A DNA stretch of 64,000 bases from Hyphomonadaceae bacterium (GTDB lineage: Bacteria > Pseudomonadota > Alphaproteobacteria > Caulobacterales > Hyphomonadaceae). Below, piece by piece: positions 30,081-37,280 of this stretch. Each line of letters starts with the position of its first letter. The first letter of the stretch is position 1. The translations under genes were made by a program, and so were the position numbers. The stretch is from assembly GCA_024743315.1 (NCBI GenBank), contig JANSWU010000005.1, positions 186,001-250,000 of the forward strand, read 5' to 3'. The notes below the pieces were generated by a model, which was not told where the DNA came from, ran no database searches, and worked only from the letters and a program-made list of their open reading frames with translations.

Positions 30081-30215
30081 GAGGTCAATATAGCTAAATG
30101 AAAAGGTTAAAACAACTAAAATAGTTAGTAATATTGACGAATTAGGCTTAAGCGAAACTCGCCAAATCTGAAAAATATCCAATATAAACAATGATTTGTG
30201 AATTTAATGAAAAAC

Positions 30216-30231
30216 TGGCACGGTCCTTGAA
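30216..30231 (+). promoter_or_regulatory. sigma-54 promoter of the psp operon
   Basis: TGGCAC-GGTCC-TTGAA matches the -24/-12 consensus TGGCAC-N5-TTGCW with one deviation. It lies 55 bases before the 51-aa ORF and opposite pspF. The AT-rich 30081-30210 segment upstream should carry the PspF binding sites and the pspF promoter. Confidence 0.85.
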
Positions 30232-30285
30232 ACCGTTTTGGCATGGCGGCCATGAGGGTCGCGTCCAAGAAGGAAAGAAAAAACA

Positions 30286-30441
30286 ATGACTGAGCGCTCT
30301 TACGATAAAGGCTATGGCAATGACCGTTACGACCAGGCCCGCCGTGAGAGTGGCCGCTTTGGCCGCTACCTCTCCACCCGTTCAACAGAGACCTGGATGT
30401 TCTTCGTCGCAGGTGTCTTTCTCGGCGGCTTCTTCTTCTAA
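30286..30441 (+). CDS. 51-aa single-pass membrane protein, first gene of psp operon
   Basis: Short ORF with ATG at 30286, preceded by AGGAAAG, ending TAA at 30439-30441. The product has a hydrophilic, Tyr/Arg-rich N-terminal part (about 1-35, SYDKGYGNDRYDQARRE) and a C-terminal hydrophobic helix (about 36-51, WMFFVAGVFLGGFFF) that ends at the last residue. It is the first reading frame after the sigma-54 promoter and lies 76 bases before pspA. I do not recognise a family. A C-tail-anchored partner or sensor for PspA or PspC at the inner membrane would fit but is inference. Confidence 0.7.
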   Translation: MTERSYDKGYGNDRYDQARRESGRFGRYLSTRSTETWMFFVAGVFLGGFFF

Positions 30442-30517
30442 GAGCTGAAAACAGCCTGAAGCATCCGCGTTTCCTCCCACCCCCAAACGACCCCAAAAGA
30501 TAAAAGGAAAAAATATC

Positions 30518-31216
30518 ATGGGAATGTTCTCTCGCCTCGGCGACATCATCAACTCCAACATCAATGCGATGCTGGACAATGCTGAAAACCCAGAAAAGAT
30601 TGCCCGACTAATGATCCAGGAAATGGAAGACACTCTGGTCGAGGTTCGCACCGCTGCGGCCCGCGCCATGGCCGACAAGAAAGAAATGGAGCGCGAGATT
30701 GCGCACTATTCCGGCATTCGCGCAGACTGGGAGCACAAAGCTGGTCTCGCCATCGACAAGGGTCGTGAAGATCTCGCGCGCGGCGCGCTGATCGCCAAGA
30801 AGAAAGCTGAGCAAGAAATCGTTCGCCGTCAGGAAGCGATGGATCTCGCCGACGAGGCGTTTCACAAGCGCCAGGATGATCTGACCCGGCTGCAAGCCAA
30901 GCTGGATGAAGCCAAAGCCAAGCATCGCGCATTGATGATGCGCCGCGACGCCGCCGAGCAACGCATCCGCGTTCGGGAGCAGACCTATGACACCCGCGTT
31001 GATGATGCGCTGGCGCGCTATTCGGCGGTGGAGCGTAAAGTCGATGAGCTTGAAGCCTATGCCGAGACCATTCGCGGCGCTGAGCCAACCCTCGAGCAGG
31101 AATTTGCGGCTTTGGAACGCAATGATGCGATCGAAGAAGAGCTCAATGCGCTAAAAAAGGCTCGCGCCAAGTCGACCCCCAAAGCGGCAAAAGCTGCTGA
31201 AAAGAAGGACGCTTAA
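30518..31216 (+). CDS. pspA: PspA, phage shock protein A (ESCRT-III-like)
   Basis: Peripheral inner-membrane protein that oligomerises on stressed membranes and, unbound, inhibits PspF. The 232-aa product is almost wholly helical: amphipathic N-terminus MGMFSRLGDIINSNINAML, then ENPEKIARLMIQEMEDTLVE (the PspF-binding and membrane region), then long coiled coil with MADKKEMEREI and LTRLQAKLDEAKAKHRAL, and an Ala/Lys-rich tail. Length matches E. coli PspA. The ATG at 30518 is preceded by AAAAGGAAAAAA. Operon order in this locus is 51-aa ORF, pspA, 37-aa ORF, pspB, pspC. Confidence 0.97.
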   Translation: MGMFSRLGDIINSNINAMLDNAENPEKIARLMIQEMEDTLVEVRTAAARAMADKKEMEREIAHYSGIRADWEHKAGLAIDKGREDLARGALIAKKKAEQEIVRRQEAMDLADEAFHKRQDDLTRLQAKLDEAKAKHRALMMRRDAAEQRIRVREQTYDTRVDDALARYSAVERKVDELEAYAETIRGAEPTLEQEFAALERNDAIEEELNALKKARAKSTPKAAKAAEKKDA

Positions 31217-31219
31217 ACA

Positions 31220-31333
31220 ATGTTAGTTCCCTTCATGATCTTGGCAGGCTTTATGACTGCAATTACCGCTCCGGGCTTAATCGCCCTTCACCTGGAAGAC
31301 CGCCGCAAGGCTCAAGCTGAGGCTGCCGAATAA
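31220..31333 (+). CDS. 37-aa membrane peptide between pspA and pspB
   Basis: Starts with ATG at 31220, three bases after the pspA stop, and ends TAA at 31331-31333, whose last A is the first base of the pspB ATG (TAATG). The product is MLVPFMILAGFMTAITAPG plus an 18-residue charged tail with HLEDRRKAQAEAAE. It therefore looks like a single-pass membrane peptide with a short cytoplasmic helix, like the juxtamembrane part of PspB. The exact one-base coupling to pspB strongly suggests that it is translated. No family is recognised. Confidence 0.75.
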   Translation: MLVPFMILAGFMTAITAPGLIALHLEDRRKAQAEAAE

Positions 31334-31593
31334 TGGAAGAAGAGTTCATCATCGCGATCGTCGCCATTGGTGCGGTCTTCATAATCTTCCCAGCCATGGT
31401 GTTTCACTACATCACGCTGTGGCGGAAGCAGAAGACCCTGCTGCCTGACGACGAGCGCATGCTGGAAGACCTATGGCGCTCTGCCCGCTCTATCGAACGT
31501 CGGATCGAAACAATCGAAGAGCTGATGGACGCCCAGGAAGACGAGCCGCAAAGCCGTCGCCGTCCCCTCTCACCCCGTCGGTTCGAGGACTAA
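31333..31593 (+). CDS. pspB: PspB, phage shock membrane protein B
   Basis: Small inner-membrane protein that with PspC senses envelope stress and draws PspA from PspF. The 86-aa product has one N-terminal membrane helix (about 5-27, IIAIVAIGAVFIIFPAMVF), a short basic turn (WRKQK), and a cytoplasmic amphipathic helix (about 42-66, MLEDLWRSARSIERRIETIEEL), matching the PspB layout. The C-terminal Arg-rich tail is longer than in E. coli. It is coupled to the 37-aa ORF by one base and pspC follows 3 bases after its stop. Confidence 0.9.
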   Translation: MEEEFIIAIVAIGAVFIIFPAMVFHYITLWRKQKTLLPDDERMLEDLWRSARSIERRIETIEELMDAQEDEPQSRRRPLSPRRFED

Positions 31594-31596
31594 ACC

Positions 31597-32061
31597 ATGA
31601 CCTATAGAAGACGACATCACCGTCCACTTAGAGACGACACCTATTCAAGCAGAGAAGAAGACCAAATGTTCCGTTCCCCTAACCCCAAACGCTTTTACCG
31701 TTCGCGCACAGACCGCGTCTGGCTCGGGGTTTGTGGCGGGATTGCCGAACGCTTCGGCTGGGAACCAACCCTCGTCAGAGTGCTGTTTGTTCTGAGTATT
31801 TTTCTGTTCGCCGGCCCGTTCGCCATTTTCGCCTATGTCATCGCTGCGATGATTACGCCGAAAGAACCAATGGGGCGCCCTAATTTGGCCCCAGAAGAGG
31901 AGCAGTTTTGGCGCAATGTGTCAGACCGCCCGCGGGTCACGGCGTCAGGGCTGAAATACACATTCATGGACCTTGAGGAGCGGCTGCGGAATATCGAACG
32001 CAGTGTCACCAGCGAAGAATGGCGTCTCAAAAAAGCGTTCAAGGACCTAGAACAGAACTAA
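31597..32061 (+). CDS. pspC: PspC, phage shock membrane protein C
   Basis: Inner-membrane partner of PspB. The 154-aa product has a basic N-terminal extension (1-30), the PspC domain (about 33-88) with the hallmark LGVCGGIAERFGWEPTLVR and then the hydrophobic VLFVLSIFLFAGPFAIFAYVIAAMITP, and a cytoplasmic C-terminal helix with MDLEERLRNIERSVTSEEW that repeats the PspB-like pattern. The ATG at 31597 is close behind pspB; an internal ATG at 31666 would remove the basic extension but keep the domain. It is the last classical psp gene here. Confidence 0.93.
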   Translation: MTYRRRHHRPLRDDTYSSREEDQMFRSPNPKRFYRSRTDRVWLGVCGGIAERFGWEPTLVRVLFVLSIFLFAGPFAIFAYVIAAMITPKEPMGRPNLAPEEEQFWRNVSDRPRVTASGLKYTFMDLEERLRNIERSVTSEEWRLKKAFKDLEQN

Positions 32062-32067
32062 GGAATG

Positions 32068-32083
32068 GGTTACAAGTGTAACC
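32068..32083. promoter_or_regulatory. inverted repeat GGTTACA-AG-TGTAACC
   Basis: Perfect 7-bp inverted repeat with a 2-base centre, just after the pspC stop and 40 bases before the next ORF. It carries the same GTTACA-N2-TGTAAC half-sites as the palindrome at 9984-9997 upstream of a TonB-dependent receptor gene. There is no T tract, so it is a candidate operator rather than a terminator. Confidence 0.55.
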
Positions 32084-32122
32084 AGGGATCAGGCAAGTAA
32101 GGATTAGAAGGGGGAATTTCCC

Positions 32123-32305
32123 ATGACACGTAAGGCCATCAGAAGCGGGATCCAAACCGGATTGCTCGTCGCTGCTGCCCTCACCGTTGCCGCCTTTGCA
32201 AGTGTCAAAGGAGACAGCGTACAGCTTCAAGCCGGGGGCGTTGAAATGACCGTTCAAGCCTCATTCGAAAAAGGATTGATGATCAGCTTCATCGCTCCGG
32301 AATAG
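32123..32305 (+). CDS. 60-aa exported or membrane-anchored protein
   Basis: Small protein with a basic start (MTRKAIRSG), a hydrophobic segment at about 13-27 (GLLVAAALTVAAFASV) and a 33-residue hydrophilic tail with two strand-like stretches (VEMTVQASFEKGLMISFIAPE). AAGGGGGAA precedes the ATG. It lies 61 bases after pspC, behind the inverted repeat at 32068, so it may be a separately controlled unit or the tail of the psp operon. A palindrome ATCAGAATTCTGAT (32314-32327) follows the stop. No family is recognised. Confidence 0.55.
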   Translation: MTRKAIRSGIQTGLLVAAALTVAAFASVKGDSVQLQAGGVEMTVQASFEKGLMISFIAPE

Positions 32306-32559
32306 GGCAAAATATCAGAATTCTGATCGGGTTCAAACACTCTCTCTCCCTGAACGCACACCTGAGAGGACCGGATCAGAAAAACCCCGAACCAAAGGGG
32401 GGAAGTCTCGCACATTCGTGGCGGGGCTTCCGGCGTAAGACCGACCTGACCCGATCCGTACGCTTCAGGCGCGCGACCCAGAATTGCCCCTGATCGGAGT
32501 GCGGCGTTTCTTAACCAAAACCTCAAGTTGTGGCATAGTCTTTCGCGGGAGGACGTATC

Positions 32560-34356
32560 ATGACTTATTCGAAAACGCTGCTGTTCGGCGCTGCGCTGAG
32601 TATTCTTGGCCTAACATCTTGTATTTCTGGCGAAACCACTGCGCCAGAAGTGGCGGAAACTGAATCGCAGCCCTTCATAGACCCGGTCACCCTGTCGCAA
32701 AGCATGTGCAGTGGGCGAAATGCGCAAGCCACGTCAGACGCCGCGGCTGAAGCGGCGGCGCGGCTTAATCCTGATTTTGATTATGCCGCCCCGTTTGCCC
32801 TGCCTCAGGCCGTGCGGGACCATTTCCACTATCCCATTTCAACCGCCAGCGATGAGGCACAGCTCTGGTTCGATACGGGCCTCGCCCATATGGCCAATTT
32901 CAATCATGACGAGGCCATTGCCGCCTTCCGCAAAGCGCAGGCGGCGGATCCGGACTGCGCCATGTGCCTGTGGGGAGAAGGGCTGTCCTTTGGCAGCAAT
33001 ATCAACATTCCATACGCGCCGGATCGAGGCGCCGCTGGACGCGTTGCGGCGAGTGCAGCCATGTCCAAACTCGAAGGTGTTCGCGCCCATGAAGCGTCCC
33101 TGATCAAGGCGCTAGACACGCGTTACAGCATTGTCGATGAAACCAAAGTCATTGAAAACTCAGATGCGTTTGCCGACGCGATGGACCAGGTCGCACGTGA
33201 TTTTCCAGACGACAAACTGATCCTATCATTGGCCGCCGAGGCCAATATGGACACCCAGCCCTGGGACTATTGGCAGGCCGATGCACGCGCCCCGAAAGGT
33301 CGAACCGCCCGCACATTGGAGCTGATCGAAGCAGCGCTGGAGATCGATCCGGAATTCGCCCCGGCCATCCATCTCTATATCCACATTACCGAGTCTTCAG
33401 TCGATCCATTTCGCGCCGAAGCCTATGCCGACGCCCTGAAAGACCAGGATTTGGGGGTCGGGCATTTGGTACATATGCCGTCGCATATCTATTTGCGGCT
33501 CGGCAAATGGCAGAAATCGCATGAATCGAACATTGCCGCGATCGCCGCCGATGAAGCCTATATTGCGGCAAGCGACAATGCGGCAGTCTATGGCAGCGTG
33601 TATTACCCACACAATGTCCATTTCGTCGTCGCCAGCTCTCAATTTGCAGGCGATGCCAAGACGGCGCTAGATATGGCGGACAAACTGAAAAAGCTCGCCG
33701 TCCTTGATCCCGCTGGGCCAGCCCCGTTGGCCGAACACATTGCCGCGTCACCAATTTTCACGGATTTGATTTTCTCAACCGATGAAACGGTGCTCGCCAT
33801 TCCCGAACCCGCAAAAGCGCATCTCTATATGCGCACCGCCTGGCATTATGCGCGCGGAACCGTCTACGCACGGAGCGGCGATATGGAAGCGGCGAAGGCG
33901 GAGTATGGGGCGCTCAAAGCGCTCAGCGGCGAACCTGGGTTTGGCGATTATGATGAGGCGTATTTCGCGCCGCTTGCCGGCATTCATAACGTTGCCAGCC
34001 TGACTCTGGAAGGCCGGATGAAAGCGGCAAAGGGAAATCTAAAGGGCGCGATTGATCGCCTCGAAGCGGCCGCGGCTGCTGAAGCCCGATTGCCGTATTT
34101 TGAGCCGACCTGGTGGTATTACCCGACGCGGCAGACGCTCGGCATGTATCTGCTCCAGGATGGTCAATATGACCGGGCAGAACGCGAATTCTTCAAGACC
34201 TTGATCAAAGCCCCGAACAACGCTTATGCGCTGTTTGGTTTGGCCGAAACCTTCAAGGCGAAACGCGACCCGCGCTCGGAGGCGTACGCTCGGTCCCTGT
34301 TCGAGGAAGCCTGGCTCGGCACGGCGGGCACCGTCCCGGCTTTATCAGACTTGTAA
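32560..34356 (+). CDS. TPR-repeat lipoprotein
   Basis: A 598-aa exported protein. The signal peptide ends in the lipobox LTSC with Cys21, so lipid attachment is expected. A region about 100-150 holds TPR-like helix pairs (LWFDTGLAHMANFNHDEAI, FRKAQAADPDCAMCLWGEG), and more TPR-type units occur near 260-300, 440-500 and 540-580 (AEREFFKTLIKAPNNAYALF). This class of lipoprotein with a His-Tyr-rich centre (HLVHMPSHIYLRLG) is common in alphaproteobacteria and Bacteroidetes, of unknown role. GGGAGGA precedes the ATG at 32560. It stands alone; coaBC begins 123 bases later. Confidence 0.85.
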   Translation: MTYSKTLLFGAALSILGLTSCISGETTAPEVAETESQPFIDPVTLSQSMCSGRNAQATSDAAAEAAARLNPDFDYAAPFALPQAVRDHFHYPISTASDEAQLWFDTGLAHMANFNHDEAIAAFRKAQAADPDCAMCLWGEGLSFGSNINIPYAPDRGAAGRVAASAAMSKLEGVRAHEASLIKALDTRYSIVDETKVIENSDAFADAMDQVARDFPDDKLILSLAAEANMDTQPWDYWQADARAPKGRTARTLELIEAALEIDPEFAPAIHLYIHITESSVDPFRAEAYADALKDQDLGVGHLVHMPSHIYLRLGKWQKSHESNIAAIAADEAYIAASDNAAVYGSVYYPHNVHFVVASSQFAGDAKTALDMADKLKKLAVLDPAGPAPLAEHIAASPIFTDLIFSTDETVLAIPEPAKAHLYMRTAWHYARGTVYARSGDMEAAKAEYGALKALSGEPGFGDYDEAYFAPLAGIHNVASLTLEGRMKAAKGNLKGAIDRLEAAAAAEARLPYFEPTWWYYPTRQTLGMYLLQDGQYDRAEREFFKTLIKAPNNAYALFGLAETFKAKRDPRSEAYARSLFEEAWLGTAGTVPALSDL

Positions 34357-34479
34357 GCGCTGCCAGCAGACAACCGTTCGGCGAAACAATTAACCAAAAA
34401 CGTCAATCTCACGCATCTGTGTGGTCGTTTTTTCATTTGTTTTGTGTCACATGGCCCAGAAGTGGCATAAGTGTGTGAC

Positions 34480-35730
34480 ATGTCAGATAAGCGTATCCTT
34501 CTGATTATTGGTGGCGGCATCGCGGCCTATAAGTCCCTGGAACTGATCCGGGAGCTGTCGCGGCGCGGCATTGCCAGCCGCTGCATTGTCACCAAAGGCG
34601 GGCAGGAATTCGTCACGCCGCTCTCGGTCTCTGCCCTGTCAGGCGAAAAAGTCTTCACCGAATTGTTCGATTTGGATGATGAATCCGAGATGGGTCATAT
34701 CCAGCTGTCGCGCTCGGCTGACTTGTTGGTGGTCTGCCCGGCCACGGCGGATCTAATGGCCAAGGCGGCAAATGGGCTGGCCAATGATTTGGCCTCGACC
34801 GCTTTATTGGCAACGGACAAGCCGGTCCTGATGGTGCCCGCCATGAATGTGCGGATGTGGCAGCACGCGGCGACGCAGCGCAATGTTGATACTTTGCGCG
34901 GCGATGGCGTCCTTGTCATGGACCCGGATGAAGGGGCGATGGCCTGCGGCGAATTTGGCCCGGGCCGGTTGCCAGAACCGCTCGAGATTGCCGCACGGAT
35001 TGAAGCGCTGCTTAGTGATGGACCGATCCTATACGGGCTTGATCCAAAACCGCTCGCCGGTCGACACGCTCTGGTCACCGCTGGCCCGACGCGCGAACCG
35101 CTCGATCCAGTGCGGTTCTTGTCAAACCATTCGAGCGGCAAGCAAGGTTATGCGATCGCCGGGGCGCTCGCCAAAGCTGGGGCGCGCGTAACGCTTGTGT
35201 CTGGTCCGGTCGAACTCGACGTTCCGGTCGGCGTCGATTGTGTGCCGATTGAAACTGCGCGCGAAATGCTGGAGGCCTGCGAGGCGGCGCTGCCCGCCGA
35301 CGTTTTTGTCTCTGTCGCAGCGGTTGCGGACTGGCGTCCAAGTCGTGCTGCGGCCAAGAAAATGAAACTGAAAGAGGGCGACGGCGATCCGCACCCGACG
35401 CTGGAATTGTCGGAGAACCCGGACATTCTTGCGACCCTGTCGCGCAAGAAAAAGCGACGCCCCGGCCTGGTCATCGGTTTCGCAGCCGAGACCCATGATG
35501 TCGAAGATCTCGCCGTCGCCAAGCTGAAGCGCAAACGCTGCGACTGGATTGTCGCCAATGATGTCAGCGGCGACGTCATGGGCGGCGCGATGAATGAAGT
35601 CTCTCTGGTCACGCGCCAGGGCGTCGAGGATCGTTGGCCGCGAATGAGCAAACAGGATGTTGCGGATCGCCTGGTTGAGCGCATCGCTGAACACATTGGC
35701 GACGCCGCCGATCAAATCGCCGCCGAATAG
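34480..35730 (+). CDS. coaBC: CoaBC, phosphopantothenoylcysteine synthetase/decarboxylase
   Basis: Bifunctional coenzyme A enzyme. From the ATG at 34480 it is 416 aa. The N-terminal CoaC flavoprotein (about 1-190) shows GGGIAAYKSLELIREL, the catalytic histidine in MGHIQLSR, the PAMNVRMW motif and the active-site cysteine in ACGEFGPGRLPEP. The C-terminal CoaB part has VTAGPTREPLDPVRFLSN and SSGKQGYAIA for CTP and substrate, and the lysine motif KMKLKEGD. A GTG nine bases upstream (34471) is possible but less likely. dut follows after a small hypothetical gene; coaBC-dut neighbourhood is common in this class. Confidence 0.96.
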   Translation: MSDKRILLIIGGGIAAYKSLELIRELSRRGIASRCIVTKGGQEFVTPLSVSALSGEKVFTELFDLDDESEMGHIQLSRSADLLVVCPATADLMAKAANGLANDLASTALLATDKPVLMVPAMNVRMWQHAATQRNVDTLRGDGVLVMDPDEGAMACGEFGPGRLPEPLEIAARIEALLSDGPILYGLDPKPLAGRHALVTAGPTREPLDPVRFLSNHSSGKQGYAIAGALAKAGARVTLVSGPVELDVPVGVDCVPIETAREMLEACEAALPADVFVSVAAVADWRPSRAAAKKMKLKEGDGDPHPTLELSENPDILATLSRKKKRRPGLVIGFAAETHDVEDLAVAKLKRKRCDWIVANDVSGDVMGGAMNEVSLVTRQGVEDRWPRMSKQDVADRLVERIAEHIGDAADQIAAE

Positions 35731-35791
35731 ATTTCGCAAACAGGTGCCATAGAATCTGCTACGCTCCCGGAATTGATCGGGAGGACAGATC

Positions 35792-36202
35792 ATGGCGCGC
35801 CCCATTCCGACAGACGAAACCCTGCTGAATACGATTTATCGGACCTATTTGAGGGATTTCTCAGATTGGAGCGAAGACAACAAAACCCGGGTCACAAAAA
35901 TCTGGGTACCGATCGACATTGATGCGTTAGGCAAGAAGTTTCGCTGTGACCCGGATCTGATTTTTGGCCGGCTCTATTACCACATGAATGAAAAGTACGG
36001 GTCAAAGACGGGAGACGGGCAGGAGGTCAACTTCTTCAATATGCGCCTCGCCAATGACCGGCACGTCGTAAATTTTCCGCTTTTGACCTCAGTCCTCGCT
36101 GACCTGCAGGACAATCGAAAACGGTTCATCATTTCGACCCGGCTCGCTGCGTTGTCGCTGGTCGTGTCGGCCATTTCTATTGGAATCGCGGTGCTGACTT
36201 GA
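35792..36202 (+). CDS. hypothetical protein with C-terminal membrane anchor
   Basis: I do not recognise this 136-aa protein. The first 110 residues are hydrophilic and mixed (IWVPIDIDALGKKFRCDPDLIFGRLYYH), with a run of charged and aromatic residues; the last 20 (about 115-135, LAALSLVVSAISIGIAVL) form a hydrophobic helix ending at the C-terminus. That layout suggests a tail-anchored inner-membrane protein with its domain in the cytoplasm. GGGAGGA precedes the ATG. It sits between coaBC and dut on the same strand with 61- and 33-base gaps, so it is probably cotranscribed with them. Confidence 0.6.
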   Translation: MARPIPTDETLLNTIYRTYLRDFSDWSEDNKTRVTKIWVPIDIDALGKKFRCDPDLIFGRLYYHMNEKYGSKTGDGQEVNFFNMRLANDRHVVNFPLLTSVLADLQDNRKRFIISTRLAALSLVVSAISIGIAVLT

Positions 36203-36235
36203 CTCCCCAACCCGACTCCGGCGCTTAGCGGTGAC

Positions 36236-36691
36236 ATGACTGATGTGACTGTTGCTGTGCGGCCATTGCCGCACTTTGAAGGGCTTGAGCTGCCAGCCTA
36301 TGAAACCTTGGGCGCGGCCGGGATGGACGTTCGTGCGGCCGTGCCAGAGAAAGACCCACTGGTGCTTAACCCGGGTGAAAAGACGATGGTGCCGACCGGG
36401 CTCAGCGTGGCCATTCCGCAAGGCTATGAGATCCAGATGCGCCCGCGCTCGGGTCTGGCGGCAAAGCATGGCATCACCTGCTTGAACTCACCCGGCACAA
36501 TTGACAGCGATTATCGCGGCGAGCTGAAAGTGATCCTGATCAATCATGGCCAGCAAGCCTTTACCATCGCGCGCGGCGAACGGATTGGTCAGATGGTGCT
36601 GGCCCCGGTGACCCGGCTGGTCTGGCAGCAAGTTGACTCGCTTGACGAAACGGATCGCGGTGCCGGGGGGTTTGGCTCTACTGGAAGATAA
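36236..36691 (+). CDS. dut: Dut, dUTP pyrophosphatase
   Basis: Trimeric dUTPase that makes dUMP and keeps uracil out of DNA. The 151-aa product has the five family motifs: GAAGMDVRA (about 22-30), [12 protein letters not shown] (about 65-76), [15 protein letters not shown] (about 85-99) with the catalytic aspartate, RIGQMVLAP, and the P-loop-like C-terminal [11 protein letters not shown]. Length is typical. The ATG at 36236 lies 33 bases after the preceding small gene. Confidence 0.97.
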   Translation: MTDVTVAVRPLPHFEGLELPAYETLGAAGMDVRAAVPEKDPLVLNPGEKTMVPTGLSVAIPQGYEIQMRPRSGLAAKHGITCLNSPGTIDSDYRGELKVILINHGQQAFTIARGERIGQMVLAPVTRLVWQQVDSLDETDRGAGGFGSTGR

Positions 36692-36753
36692 ATCCTTGTG
36701 ATTCTGTCTGGACATGCTATATATCGAATAACGATAAGTGTCAGGACAGAAAA

Positions 36754-36993
36754 ATGGATATTGATAGCCCGTTCACAATGGTCGTGCTGATCGTGCTCAT
36801 CGCGGTCGGTGCTGGGGTCATCAAGACTTGGATTGAAACCCGTTCAAACTCGACTGCTGACGAGGAGACCCGGTTGCGCATGGAAGATCTTGAGCGGGAA
36901 GTGTTGCGCTTGCGAGATCGCGTCAAAGTGTTGGAAAAGATCACCACTGATGGCGATAGTCGGCTGCGCGAAGAGATTTCTCGCCTCGCTTAA
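36754..36993 (+). CDS. PspB-like small membrane protein
   Basis: A 79-aa protein with an N-terminal membrane helix (about 7-26, FTMVVLIVLIAVGAGVIKTW) and a cytoplasmic coiled-coil helix with regular leucines (MEDLEREVLRLRDRVKVLEKI) ending in EEISRLA. The layout and the repeated R-x-x-x-LE pattern resemble PspB, but it lies away from the psp operon, downstream of dut. Such unlinked PspB-like proteins occur in alphaproteobacteria. Its stop codon overlaps that of the convergent gene by four bases. Confidence 0.65.
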   Translation: MDIDSPFTMVVLIVLIAVGAGVIKTWIETRSNSTADEETRLRMEDLEREVLRLRDRVKVLEKITTDGDSRLREEISRLA

Positions 36994-37232
36994 TCTCGCG
37001 GCGGCGCGGCGAAGCCCTTGCTGATTACATGCGCCGCATAGCCGGATACGGCAAACCCGACAATTCCAAGCCCTGACGCATACAAGGTCGCGAGATTGGT
37101 GCTGCATTCCGGCGCATTGTCAGTACAGCTGCCAAAGTTCAGCGTGTAGTACATGTAGATCGCGGTCAGCGCTGAAAACAGAGCCAGCGCAAACATTGCG
37201 CGCGCCATCCATTTCAAAGCCAGACTGATCAT
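36990..37232 (-). CDS. small two-helix membrane protein
   Basis: From the ATG at 37232, backed by AGGAGGTG, the product is 80 aa. It has two membrane helices (about 7-30, MARAMFALALFSALTAIYMYY; and about 50-70, LYASGLGIVGFAVSGYAAHVI) joined by a short loop with two cysteines (SCTDNAPEC) that could lie in the periplasm and form a disulfide. I do not recognise a family. It is single, convergent with the PspB-like gene. Confidence 0.65.
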   Translation of the reverse strand: MISLALKWMARAMFALALFSALTAIYMYYTLNFGSCTDNAPECSTNLATLYASGLGIVGFAVSGYAAHVISKGFAAPPRD

Positions 37233-37280
37233 TTGTGCACCTCCTGAGCCTTTCCACGCTCGCACCCTCGGCAGGCTGGG

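Noticed and set aside
32314-32327. Perfect palindrome ATCAGAATTCTGAT after the 60-aa ORF
   Set aside because: No loop and no T tract, so it is not a terminator. As an operator it has no clear target and contains an EcoRI-type hexamer that arises by chance.
32375-32400. Hairpin CCCC...GGGG with a T run on the minus strand
   Set aside because: It would terminate a minus-strand transcript, but no minus-strand gene lies nearby; stem is only 4 bp.
32531-32546. TGGCAT-N5-TTCGC resembling a sigma-54 promoter before the TPR lipoprotein gene
   Set aside because: The -12 part is poor and the start would fall on the ATG, over the ribosome site.
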